Shown one piece after another: positions 49,430-61,700 of a stretch of 64,000 nt of DNA. How positions within the stretch are numbered: position 1 is the first letter of the stretch; every line of letters begins with the position of its first letter. The translations under genes and the position numbers were made by a program. Under the pieces are notes generated by a model that saw only the letters and a program-made list of their open reading frames with translations, ran no database searches and was not told the origin of the DNA. The stretch is from Flectonema sp. DT1601. Lineage: Eukaryota > Euglenozoa > Diplonemea > Diplonemida > Diplonemidae. The DNA lies in the NCBI GenBank assembly GCA_964019425.1, contig OZ025823.1, positions 310,001-374,000 on the forward strand, read 5' to 3'.

Positions 49430-51452
49430 AATTAGTTATTCCTGTCGGAGTCTGTATCATAAATGGTTAACATTAACAACAACAACAAGTACGATACGAA
49501 GATCGAATACTACGAGGAGCTCAATTAGGATCACTATTTGGGGATGTGGTATACAAAAGAAAAAATAAAAAAAACTATTCTCGACTGACTTTGAGAGAAT
49601 TTTCAAATTATGTGGAACCACACTAAAGGTCTAGTGGTATGAGCGAAAGAAAAGACTCCCTCGTTGTTGCTTCACAGCACCTTCAGTAGCCCATGCAGGT
49701 AATACTTTACTTTCTCCTCCCAGCGAGGAATCGGGGTCTACGAATGGCACACAAGCATTCTTCCTTGAGATGAAATTGCTAAACTCTGATCGAATGATAA
49801 GAAGGAAAAAAAAAAAAAAAAAAAAAAAACGTTTCAGTTTGGGAAATGGGAAGGTGTATTGAGAAAAAGATACGCAACGAATCACTTCTAAGATTCCCGC
49901 AATCAGAAAAAAAAAAAAAAAAAAAAAAATCAAAACATCCAACAACCCTCATTTAGGGTTCTTATCCCCTCAGGTATACCTGAGGTTTAATATTTTTGGG
50001 ATTTTCAAAAAAAAAAAAAAAAAAAAAAAAAAACTAAATCCGATCACCTTAATGGGAGAATACGTCAGCACAACTCAGTTCATTAACACAACAAATCGAA
50101 TCTAAGTAACTCTGCAACAACCCAACGATAATTCTCAAACACACCAGCTAAATAAAATGAGAGAAAAATAATAACCACAAAACTCCTCAGTCTTTCTCGC
50201 GAAGTAAAATCAACGACTCTTTTTTTTTTCGGAAGGGGTGATACACAAAATGAAATAACTTTGTTACGCCGACAAAGTCGGAGAAGAAACCATTCAGATT
50301 AAGATACGGGTCAGATGTTATCTATTTCGCTGTACGTCAGTATTACTGTCGGCGATCAATTTCTTGTTTGAGGTTTTTATCTGAAGGGTTTTTGTGCATG
50401 TACAAAAAAAAAAAAAAAATAGTAATGGGAAAGGGGGTTAATCAAAATAAAACTACAGAACCCAGGCCAGTAAACGGAAGTTAGAGAGCAATACTGGCAA
50501 GGGTTCAGGCCAAAGTGTTTGTAGCCAAGATAAAGTTTAATCTGGTGAATGCTCCTTGCAAAGATTAAACGAATAAAGGGTGGTTTATCCCGTATGGGAA
50601 TCAAGTAACATTGACTACTATCAGTGATTCTCCGCCAGTCAGAGTAAGAAGAGATACTAAGAGGCTGGCGCTTCACTTTCCTTTCGTCGTTTATATAACT
50701 CAATTATTGTACAGAAAAAAACAGAAAAATGCAGTTACTGCCACACAGACTTTTAGTCTGATAACCCGGTTAGCAACCTACCGTTTGCTTGCCCACGGAA
50801 GCTGCTTGTAACGTCGGGAAATGCTCTGCAAAGTAAACACGGCCTTGTCTCTTCGGGTTCCAAATTTCTTTCAAGAAAAGCTTAAGAAGATGTACGGAAG
50901 ATTTGAATAAAAAAAAAAAAAAGAATTGGCCTCCTCAAACACCTGATCATCATTACTGATGAACACATTAATACGAACCGTCAAGCTGGTTCGAAATCGA
51001 AAATCTAAAAAAAATGTTACCCGACCGTGTTTCCCAACAGCTGGTTTGGTACAACGAAATAAAAAAATGGTGTAAAAAAAAACGCCAAGTATTAGATTTC
51101 CTCTCCTTGAAGTTTAACTATTGAAAACTATTCAGGGGTTAACAACCCCTTATCGGAGATTAATGGGGTAGACGAAGATAAAAGACGGGGAATGGGATAA
51201 TTTGATTTATTTTTTGACGTCTTACACAGAACTTGGTCCCAAAACTGTTAGAAACAGCGGCCACGTTAACGTGGTTGAGCACCTCTTGCCTATGTTTCCG
51301 TAACCGGAATCTTTTGAGGTAAAAAAGAACAATCTCAAAGACTTTAACTCAAAATTATCCAAGTGGTTAGCCAACTGTCGTTAGCCAACTTCTTTCCTTT
51401 TTTTTTTTCCCCTTCTTCTTCCTTTCCAAATAGTTACTAAAGGTCAATTTAA

Positions 51453-51487
<35 letters not shown>

Positions 51488-52044
51488 CTATCGAAGAAAG
51501 GAAAACTCCTAGCATCAACATTTTCGTTATTTTTATTTATATTTTTTCTTTGGATGGATAGGTTCATTGTTTTTCCAGGATATCTCATACTCCTAGCTTG
51601 TATTGATGACTGCTAAAAAGAAAATCCCTACCAGAACATAACGAAAATAACACAATTTGCATTACTGGCTACTGCCTGTAAAATAGGAGAACGAAAACCA
51701 AACGACAGATAACATTATCCAAATGGACAAAAGAAAACTTCCTTTGAGCTGGTGGCAAAAGGAGAACATTCGGTTTTCAGTCTCAGGAAGAAGAAAGAGA
51801 TTAGAGCGAAAATTCATAACAAAAACACTCCTTCAAGCTAGAGGCTTCAATGCCGTTTGCTTGAATCAGGAGTAGCGTCAGCTCAATCAACTAAATGAAG
51901 GGATGCGACGGGAGAGGAAGTTGGATTCCTTTAAGCTGCTGTCATTCTCTTAAACGGGCGTCAGCTCGTCTTCAACGATCAACGGATCTCATCAGTTGAT
52001 CAGCTGAAATGATTTAATAACATTACTTTGATTACAAAATAATC
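49430..52044. other. 2.6 kb intergenic region with many small perfect inverted repeats
   Basis: No gene is seen on either strand. A runs lie near 49806, 49907, 50009 and 50402; a 33-base T run begins at 51454. GC-rich hairpins include AACCCT-CATTT-AGGGTT (49944-49960), CCTCAGGTATACCTGAGG (49968-49985), CCGAC-AAA-GTCGG (50269-50281), GGGGTT-AAC-AACCCC (51135-51149), CCACGTTAACGTGG (51261-51274) and TTCCG-TAAC-CGGAA (51296-51309). Confidence 0.6.
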
Positions 52045-54186
52045 TCACGCATCAATCGACTCGATGATGTCTAAGTCTCCATCACTGAAGAATGTTTCAG
52101 GTAAAACACTCGATGCTGCCCTTGGAGCAAAGGGTGCATATTGAGGAGTTGACGTCGCTGTATTACCAGCAAGGGTTGCTACATAGTTGGTAGTGCTAGT
52201 CGTAGCAGTCGGGAGACCCCTCATAGAGCCAGACGGGGTTCGGTATCCTTCAAAACCTGCTTCTATTGCAGCGCGTCTAATAAAGTTTAAGGCATCACAT
52301 CTATTTTTAGGTCTCTTGGAATCTTTTTCTATTTTATGAACAATTTCCTTCCATGCTTCTTCCAAGTGGTTCGTCTCACTCAACGTAGTTGAGCTTTGAG
52401 AATACTCGTCTCCACCTAACGTTTCACTGTCTTCATCATCTGTATCTGTCAATACTTCAGTTTTTAGACCAACAGTTTGTATTCCCGCCGCTTTACGAGG
52501 TGCGTTGTAAACAGTTCCATTTTGATCATCGCCGTTAAGTCTGGTGGTGTTTTGCCTTCCAAATATATCTACCCGTTTAGTTGTTTTTCCTTTCTTCTTT
52601 TCTGATTCTCTCCAACTTTTAAACTGTTCAAAAGTCAGGTGAAACAGTTCACTTTGAACCAAATCAGACACCGTAGCACGTTTATCTATATCACGACACA
52701 TACAACTGGAGATTAGATCTGTGAGTGGATCAGGGCAATGGGTTGGTATTGGATGATCAACTTTAGGGATGTGGTTAACCATAACAGTCATTAATTCAAC
52801 ACCTTGATCGATTAAGTGATGCCATGGAAACAGACCTGTGTACATCTCTTGTGCAATACAACCGATTGCCCAAACGTCACTAGCAGTAGTAAACGATCCA
52901 TGAAGAGCATCAGGACTGCAGTATAAAGGAGTATGTGCTCCGCCAGACTGTGATTCAGTCGATTGTGTTAGTGAGCGTGCAGCACCAAAATCAGCAAGTT
53001 TTACTTTTCCGTTTGCTGTGCATAAAATGTTAGCAGGTTTTAAGTCAGCATGAAGAGTATTCTGACCATGAAGATAGCGAACTCCACGAACAACTTGATG
53101 AAGTAATTTGCTTATCATTGTTAAGGGAAGTCCACTTCCGAAATCTGATATAAGTGATCGTAGAGTACCGTAAGGAACCAGTTCCATAATAATGATTGCT
53201 TTCTTACATGTTTTAAAGAAAGCAAAAATCTGAACAATATTTTCATGTGCTAAATTTTTCATTAATTTAAACTCGTTGTCGACGTCGCTACCGGCAGCAC
53301 CTCCTTGAGAAACAACCTTCATTGCAACCATCTGACCTGTATCTTGTCTGATTGCTCGATACACTGTTCCAAATCCTCCTCTTCCAATTTCTTCTAAGGG
53401 TCTAAATAATGAAACCGTTTCACACGCTGATCGCTGATCTTTCTTTTTTCTTGCCTTCAATGACACTGCCGGACCAGAGGGAGTTTCAGATCCGTCTGTT
53501 GGTAGTATTCTAAAGTACCGATCTTGAACACTTTCATCATCAAAGCAAAATAGAAATCCACCTAAAGGAAGGTCTGGTTTTACCTTTGTACTGGGTGGAA
53601 GCCAAGAGAAGAATTTTGAATTATTGCCGTGACCTCCGAGTTGGATGGCTGGTTTCAAATCAGACTTAATACCAGCTGCTGTGTCTGGAAGGTAATGCGG
53701 TCCATCAAAATTATAAACAGCGCCAGGATTAGACGATGAGGTTGTTATCGCAATCGCATTCACAGTAAGAGGCCTGTCTTTGGCATCAAAAAACGCAAAT
53801 CCTCCGAATGTTAAAAACTTTTCAGCCGGAGATGCTAAAAGTTTTATATCTTCTCTAATACTTCCCATCGTAGATGGCGGATGTAAGTATGCATAAGTGA
53901 CTGCTCCCTCTGGTACGAAATAATGTTCTTCCTGCACTCTCGACAGAGTGCTCATCTCTCCAACACTCGCTCCAGTTCTATGTAACTGCCAGGTAAGAAC
54001 GTCATCAGGACCTGTTAATTTATATGCTGACAACGAAGGCATAATTGTAAGTCGTAGAGCCCCACCAGCAGTAATGTCCGGTAGGACCTCAACAGGTCCC
54101 ATGGATAAAGATATATCTGCTCCACAACCTTCGAGAGGTGCGACCCATACTCCCTGGTCTTCCATCACGCTTGGTGCCCTTTCCAT
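52045..54186 (-). CDS. Ser/Thr protein kinase, STE-like, non-RD, with novel N-terminal region
   Basis: The protein has 713 aa from the ATG at 54186. The kinase domain spans about 258-520: GRGGFG (268-273), VAMK with Lys290, the C-helix Glu305, DLKPAN with catalytic Asp381, DFG 399-401 and SDVWA Asp437. All core catalytic residues are present. The HRD motif is HAD (Ala380 for Arg), a non-RD kinase, so activation-loop phosphorylation control of the usual type is unlikely. CSPDAL replaces APE. Residues 1-250 form a beta-rich region with repeated '(L)GGF.FF.D' motifs (FGGFAFFDAKDRPL; LGGFLFCFDDESV), perhaps two similar domains. The C-terminal 190 residues are disordered except for a helical segment. 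It most resembles MEKK/STE11 kinases; substrate unknown. Confidence 0.88.
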   Translation of the reverse strand: MERAPSVMEDQGVWVAPLEGCGADISLSMGPVEVLPDITAGGALRLTIMPSLSAYKLTGPDDVLTWQLHRTGASVGEMSTLSRVQEEHYFVPEGAVTYAYLHPPSTMGSIREDIKLLASPAEKFLTFGGFAFFDAKDRPLTVNAIAITTSSSNPGAVYNFDGPHYLPDTAAGIKSDLKPAIQLGGHGNNSKFFSWLPPSTKVKPDLPLGGFLFCFDDESVQDRYFRILPTDGSETPSGPAVSLKARKKKDQRSACETVSLFRPLEEIGRGGFGTVYRAIRQDTGQMVAMKVVSQGGAAGSDVDNEFKLMKNLAHENIVQIFAFFKTCKKAIIIMELVPYGTLRSLISDFGSGLPLTMISKLLHQVVRGVRYLHGQNTLHADLKPANILCTANGKVKLADFGAARSLTQSTESQSGGAHTPLYCSPDALHGSFTTASDVWAIGCIAQEMYTGLFPWHHLIDQGVELMTVMVNHIPKVDHPIPTHCPDPLTDLISSCMCRDIDKRATVSDLVQSELFHLTFEQFKSWRESEKKKGKTTKRVDIFGRQNTTRLNGDDQNGTVYNAPRKAAGIQTVGLKTEVLTDTDDEDSETLGGDEYSQSSTTLSETNHLEEAWKEIVHKIEKDSKRPKNRCDALNFIRRAAIEAGFEGYRTPSGSMRGLPTATTSTTNYVATLAGNTATSTPQYAPFAPRAASSVLPETFFSDGDLDIIESIDA

Positions 54187-57100
54187 GTTAAAGTCTGATC
54201 GTAATAAATAAAATATAATGTTGTTTTGCTAACTGGATTACAATATAATAATATCCCTGTCTTTTAACAAATAGGAGTCTCGGGGGACGGGAAACACGAA
54301 CGTCCAACAAAAAAAAAAAAAAAAAAAAAACAATCACCTCTTTGAAGTTAGACTTGTGAAGAATTCACACTGAAAACAAAAAAAACGAGCTCGGAAGATA
54401 TAACAGGCAAGTCCTGAAAAAAACTCATCAATGGTGCAAATGCTAACGTAGAAAAAGTCACCTTCGGCTTCATATAGATAGTTAGTAGTTATTTTATCCA
54501 ACGTTGCTGTATTATGAGTGCTAGGAAACTGCAACAGCAACAGCAACAGAGGATCTAATCCGTAACTGTTTCCGAAGACTCAGTTTGGATTGTTGAATTA
54601 GCTTCAGCTGAATGATGTAATAATTTATAGAAAAATTAAAAGACAACAAAAAACTTCAGCTTTCCACCCTGCCCCAGCTCATGGTCACCGATTAATAGAA
54701 GGTCAATAAGAAAAGATATGTGAGTTAGTTATTCTCTAGTTTTTTTTTTTTATGTCAAATGTTGAGGCTGGAGAGCACTCTTCGGATAGAAGAGAGAAAA
54801 ATAGATACGAGTACAAGTTCAATGTCCTTGTTTCCCCGTAACTATTTTCCCAATAGCCAAAACACATAGACAAAAAAATACGACGCGACAGGGGGCTTCT
54901 TTAGTTATCTTTTTAAGGGGGCTAAAATATTTGAATATATAAAGATCTGTATTCAAGGGGGGTAATAGTAAAAAATTGCGAGGGGTTTTTTTTTTTTTTT
55001 TTTTTTTTTTTTCTCCCATTTTGTTTGTAAGTTGATCTCCTCATCAAAATTTTAACCTTGTATGATAGTAAGAAAAATATTCAGACAAAGCAAGAGAAAA
55101 GAAGAACAAAAGTAAACGGCAACAACCGCAGCAAAGATTTTCTCCGCTTTTTTTTTTCCAACATCTGCAACCAGCTTTTATATCCTTGCTACTGTTGTGT
55201 TTTTGTGACCTTTTACAACTACTACTAATTTATACAAAAATCGGTTTCTTTTTTATTTCCTTTCTTTTTTTTTTTTCATATCAAAAACAAAATAGTTTTT
55301 TTCTGATTCTTATATGTACTCGAAATATTGAGCCTTCTTGCCAAAGCATTAATAGAGTTTTGATAATAACCGTAAACAGAGACAAGGATAATCCTCATCC
55401 ACGTAAAGCAGCAAGTGAACGAATAGTATTCACACAGCGTGTGAAAACACCTCCACTCAAAAGTATCTATCATTATAGCGCAGTGACATAGTCGAAATTA
55501 TTAGAACCATTTTTTCTACACTGTAAAAGATTTTTGTTAGAATAGCAGCAGAAGCCAAGTTATGAGCCACAGCTTGTGCAAAGGTTCTTTGCAACAACAA
55601 CAGTACCAGCAACAGTAAAAGGCGAAATACGGAAAAAAATATAAAGTATTGATTGTAGTACTTATATGCGCATTGGTTTTTTAAAAACTCTTCTTTATAA
55701 TAACAAGTAAAATAATAGTACGCAAAGACTACTTCTATTAGTCAGGTTTTTATTAAAATAGGAAAGAAAAAAAAACAGTTAAACTACTTAAGTGAAACTA
55801 GTAAAAAAAAGAATCAAACAAAAAGGAATCGGCACCTCACTAAATAATTCTCACACTTTGTTTTTGTTTGTGCGCAACCGGAAACAAGCCTATAAAGCAA
55901 GGGTGTTAACATTACGCTTCCACATTTCTCTTTCGCTCGTAAAACATGTCTTCGATATGAAAAAAAAAAAGGCGAAAAGGTAGAGCCACATGCCTTTTGT
56001 ATTAAATGCTATTATCAATGTGTGAATGGAAAAATTATTTTTCCCTTCAGACAGGCGGGTTCATCGTCAAAGCGCGAAAACTCTCTATCTCGGGGGTAGC
56101 ATAGATTATCACTAACTTTGCTTTTGAGAAAAAGCTATTGCTAATGTATTAAAGAAAAACAAGAAGAAAAAAAACCCTCGGAAAAGTAGCAAAAGAGCTC
56201 TCACCGAAGCGAATAGCGTACATGATGGCAAACTTAAGAACGAAAGTTTCACGACCCAAATCAATTGTTTGAAGACAATAGTAATTGTCACATAATCTTC
56301 CAGAGAGAGTTGGCTCAGAGTTTTCTTCCTTCCGTAGTAGAAACACACAATAAACGGATACATCCGTTTTTGAGTATAAGAGAATACTAAAAAAAAAAGA
56401 GAAAAAGAGAAAAGCAAGTTTCAATTCTTCTCCCAAAAAGGTCTTAAGAAAAGATATACAAACCAAACAACAATAATTACTATATTTTTTTTCCCTCCCA
56501 ATGTTGACACATGAATTATGATCACAGTAAAACTATGCAGACTAGCCTTGTATTTCGTGAACCGCAGACTGAATAATGTCGCACGGTCATGAGCATAAGA
56601 AATAACGGCTTTTAATCTGAACAATTTCGTTCACAAAAAAGGTGTGAGTAAACCGCAAAAAAAAAAAAAAAAAAAAAAAGAATTGGAGAAAATTTAAAAC
56701 AAAAATAAAAAATAAAAATAGGAGAGGCAAAAAGTGGAATGAAAAAAAACAGAGGTTTTCAGTATTTTTTTTTCTACACTAAAACAGTTCCTTTTGAGAG
56801 AGCTCGGCAACCAAAAAAAAAAAAAAAAAAAACATACATACGAAAAACCAGCTTTTAACCTCATGCACAAGAGTCTTACCCGACCGGGTAAACTGTGTTT
56901 GTACAAGGATAGCTGGTACAGGGAGAAGTAATTTCGATAACTTACAAAACAAATCTTTAATTACAATGATGGCAAAAGAAGCCACGGAGCAAGCGTGATG
57001 CTACTATTTAACCGCGAAATAGGAGACTCAAGGAGGGGGAAAGAATATTTTTATATGTTCAATGTTCGTGTAGGCGTTCAACATTTCTTCTATTGGGCAT

Positions 57101-58015
57101 ATTAAATTAAATCGTAGATTTCCCAATAAGCAACCAGTTTACCCGATACTTAGCAAACACTTCTGCTAACGATACTTATCGTTTTTCTTTTTTTTCTTTT
57201 TTTTTTTTTTTTTCTTTTGTTATATTACCGTTAAAAATTGGACAATTTTATTTATTTATTTATTTTTTTTTTTTTTTTTCGGAAAAATTTTTTTCTCAAT
57301 TACATAACACCCAATATAACACGTTTCGAAATCAAAAGCAAAAAAAAAACTACTAAAATTTCTCTTACACACGACGGCTGAACCAACAGGAAACCAAAAA
57401 AATTATTACTTTTGTTGATTGAACGGTACTACCAGCGCACAGGGAAATACAGATAATATCTAGATGCAAGAAATAAACACCTCTTTAATCTGAATATACG
57501 ATCACCTAATTTTATTATTTTTAATTTTTTAGAAAAAGTAGGATTAGAAAATCGGGAAAAAAAAAAATAAGAAATTCATTTCGTTTTTTCCTTAACATCT
57601 ATCTATGAAATAGTATGTTTTCTCAGGATTTCTTAATATAAATTAGAAAGAGCTTTCTTCTCCGACTCTGTCGGTTCAAATAAAACAATAATACTTTTTT
57701 TTCTTGTGGTTCTTCTACCAAAAAAAAAAAAAAAAAAAAAAAAAAAATCGCCCAGCAGGGAATAAAAAATCACAACATAAAAAACATAAGGATATGTGCT
57801 AACGAACCAGAAGAAAAAAGCCGTAGAGTAACAAAACAAAAAAAAAAAAAAAATTGCCCTACATCGATCTTATTTAAAAGACTGTATGGGTATTGGATTT
57901 TCGACAGCAGCAATGCTTTTATTCTCTTCTTGTATACAGAATCAAAGATGCAACACACGGGATCACTAACCTACAAAGGACATTTCCTTGAAGAAGAAAA
58001 AGGAGGGGGAAAGAA

Positions 58016-58055
<40 letters not shown>

Positions 58056-58723
58056 CAAAAACTCGTACGATAAATGTTCTCCAGCTGAAACACTTTTCGA
58101 ACAGTCTGATTTGTATTTTGTTCCAGTCTGCTACACAAAGGAAGCGACAAACAGAAATGAAAAAAAAGAAAAAAAAAGGAATCTCAAAACGTTAGTAGGC
58201 TGACAAAGGGGTCAAATCCTGACTTCATCAGGTGCGTATTTTTTTATTTGCTTTGTTGCTTCTCATTAATTTTTTTTTCTAAAATACGTTTAACGTCAAA
58301 GATTCTCCCAAGAATTTCATTTCATTTCATTTCACTGACCAAAAGTTTAAAAACATGAGTGAATTCGCATAACAAAATTGCTATCTGAGCACTACAAGTA
58401 CTTCTTAACTTATAAAAATATCACAGATTGCCGATCAGATTCCAGTAATCTACAATAAGGTCAAAAATACACAACCGCGTTTTATTGTTGCAGGCAAGAG
58501 AGAATATAACAATATTCAATTACTGGGAATCGATAGGGTGAGGAGGGTAGTTATAACTTATCAGTAGAAACGGATATTTATGTTTTTTTTTTTTTTTTTT
58601 TTCCTTCATTTCTTAGATTACGTAAAAAAAAAAAAAAAAAAAATAAATATAAATAACAATCCTCATCATCGTCAATGTAATGACGGAGAGAAAAGAGTTC
58701 AAAAAAAAAAAAAAAAAAAAATC
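54187..58723. other. 4.5 kb gene-free region
   Basis: I see no real gene on either strand. A or T runs of 18 to 33 bases lie near 54307, 54988, 56659, 56813, 57203, 57719, 58017, 58581, 58625 and 58700. Short hairpins: TTACCC-GACC-GGGTAA (56876-56891), CCGAC-TCT-GTCGG (57662-57674) and CCTGA-CTTCA-TCAGG (58218-58232). A looser relative of the dispersed repeat is near 54923-54953. No tRNA box pair was convincing. Confidence 0.6.
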
Positions 58724-61700
58724 TTAAATTCGAGTTAATTTCGCAGATCGTGATGACAAGCTGCGACTTAATGGATCACTCGGTGGATGAAGACTTGAAC
58801 TATTTACACGAAGATAAGAACTACTTTGAGCATTTGGAGATAACTCACTCACATAAGGAGTAGCAGAGTCGACCTCACAATCATCATATTCTAACTGAGT
58901 AATGTCAACAGGCGACCCAACACCTGACCTGATACTTCCCTCAGCACTGCTCAGTGACGTAAGCAAAACTGGTGGAAAATCCAAATTCCCGCTTGTTACA
59001 TTAACATTTCTCACTAACTCTCTTGCACCTGCTTTCCTAGACAAATAAATATCAAGAGCATATGTTCCAAGATCCCAAAACATTTTAATTACTACTAAAA
59101 TGCAGGTCGTAAGGAGGAAAAAGTCTACCGCTCCAGAGAGAAACGGGCTTTTTAAATCCCCAATGAGAATAATACTCATAAACAGAATCGCTAAAAACAT
59201 CATAAACGCGACTACAAACGATAAAAGATTATCGAGAGGAGCAGAGTACGGTCTGAGAATAGCAATAGCTAAGGTATACGCGAAAAACAAGAATGTAATC
59301 AGAGTGTTTCTTATATGACATTGAGTTCCAGGTCCTGGAGTCCAAGCTGACAAGAGAGACAGTATCAACATAACACAGGGTTCAACAAGTACAAAATTCG
59401 TCTTACCAGTTTTTAGAGTTTCAAACATCACACCAAACTTCTCAGAAAAGAATGAACCTCCCATCCTAGAAACCCAAATCGTATCTCCAAAAACAAATCT
59501 ATATACAACAGCTTTAACACCAGTGTACATTGTTACTTTATTATTTCCTTCTAAGTTCAAGTCCGTGTCTGGGAACAATCTCGGGTCGGGTACCGTTGCT
59601 GCTTCACTCTGAATCCTTCTCAATACGAAGAAGTACAATGCTCCTGGAGATATGAGGCAGCAGATTAGAATAAATACAGCTAACACTGATTGCCCAGCAG
59701 ATTCTGGATCATTGATAAGTCTCATAGCAGTCAAAGAAGTACCCTGCAACAAGAAGAGGTATATTAAGTATGATAAACCTGGAAAGCGGCAATTACCAAT
59801 TGACCGTTCCCATGGGGTTCCTAAAGCAAAGTGTAACCCAGCTGCTAGCCCAAGTAGTAACCCAAGCATAGCCAATACTAGTAAGGGATTGATTATAATA
59901 GCACCCATCATGTATCTTTTGTCACCAGTTCCGATTGGAATACCAGTTGGATGGAATTCAACATCAAGTGTTTCATTACCAGATAAATCAACATCTTCTA
60001 ATCCACAGGAACCTAAACCTACTAACACTGCTCCCTTTGCTGCTCCAGGAGATCCTGGTGCAACCTTCAACGCTTCTTTACTTTGCACCTGAACATCTTC
60101 TGCAATAATACTAGCAGCTCTTGGTTGTGGTGTAGGTTCTGGTTCAGATTCATTTAATACACGTGGCTCAGGTGAAGTTGGTGTAGGAGTTGGAGGAGTC
60201 GAAGTTGGAATCAAAGTTGGACCATCTGTCAAAGGAGGTAACGTTGGAGGGGCGTCAGTATCAGGTACTACAGTTGGTGCAGGTGTTGGTAAACAACAAA
60301 GTGACTCATTACAACTGTGAACCATATAAGACGAGCATTGTACTGATTGCGGATTAGGAATCTTTCTCATTGACTGACAGGCATATGTTTCACAAGTTGC
60401 AACGCACTCTTTTGCAACTTGCGGATCAGAGCAATTTGACACGCAGGCAAAATTCGTCTCACAAGTGCAAGCCCAACCACCAGGACTACCTGTTGCTTCA
60501 CAAACACCTGAAGGATGCCTATCACATCCCTGACTACCTGATGTACACGCAGCAATTGTTGGTGTTGGTGTCAACGGCGCATCTGTTGGAGCTGCAGTAG
60601 GACAACAAGTCATTTCATTGCAATCAGATAATGTGAATCCGTTACATAAAACTGTTCCGTCTGGTGGAGAGACACCATTCGAACAAGTATATAGAGCACA
60701 TGTTGCTGTGCAGGTATGTCTAACTGTTGTTGATCCACAACCAGAAGTGCATTGATATCCACTAAGACAATCACATGCATAAGTATTACCCATCACGTAA
60801 CAGACTCCTCCAGGACCAGAATCACAATTATGATTAGATGGGTCGCATTGATCAAGAGTTGGCATCGGAGTCGGTACCGAAGTCGGCGGAATTGCTGTAG
60901 GAACCATTGTAGGAACAGCCGTAGGTACCAGTGTTGGAATGGCTGTAGGTACCAGTGTTGGAATGGCTGTAGGTACCAGTGTAGGAATGGCTGTAGGAAC
61001 CAGTGTTGGAACGGCTGTAGGAACCAGTGTAGGAATGGCTGTAGGAACCAGTGTTGGAATGGCTGTAGGAACCAGTGTTGGAATGGCTGTAGGAACCAGT
61101 GTAGGAATGGCTGTAGGAACCAGTGTTGGAACGGCTGTAGGAACCAATGTTGGGACAGCTGTAGGTACCAGTGTTGGAACAGCTGTAGGTGTAGGAGCGC
61201 AACAGAGAGCTGTTGTACAACTACTTGATGTATTTCCAGGACACGCTACCTGACTGGCATTCGCAACCTGAGAACCAGAACCAAAACAGCTATGCGCTGC
61301 GCAACTCGCATTACAGACATGACCAAGTGTTGGATCAGTACATCCTGAAGTACAAACATAATTCGACCTACAGTCACATGTATAACCAGTTGCATTCATG
61401 TAACAAATACCACCTGGTCCAGTATCACATCCGTGACTATTTGTTCCGCAGAGATTAGGAGTAGGAGCTGGGGTCGGTACTAAAGTTGGAACTGCCGTGG
61501 GGACGGCAGTTGGAATTGCGGTTGGCACGGCCGTCGGAATCGCTGTCGGGATGGCCGTCGGAATCGCTGTCGGGATGGCCGTCGGAATCGCTGTCGGGAC
61601 GGCCGTCGGAATCGCTGTCGGGACGGCCGTGGGTATTGCTGTTGGGATGGCTGTCGGGATGGCAGTTGGAATAGTTGTAGGAACTGCTGTTGGGACTGCC

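Noticed and set aside
57655-57685. tRNA B-box-like GGTTCAAAT
   Set aside because: No matching T stem, A box or acceptor stem; a similar GGTTCGAAAT at 50989 fails for the same reasons.
58205-58250. Hairpin CCTGA-CTTCA-TCAGG followed by T run as a terminator
   Set aside because: The intrinsic-terminator form belongs to bacteria; no adjacent gene on the plus strand ends here.
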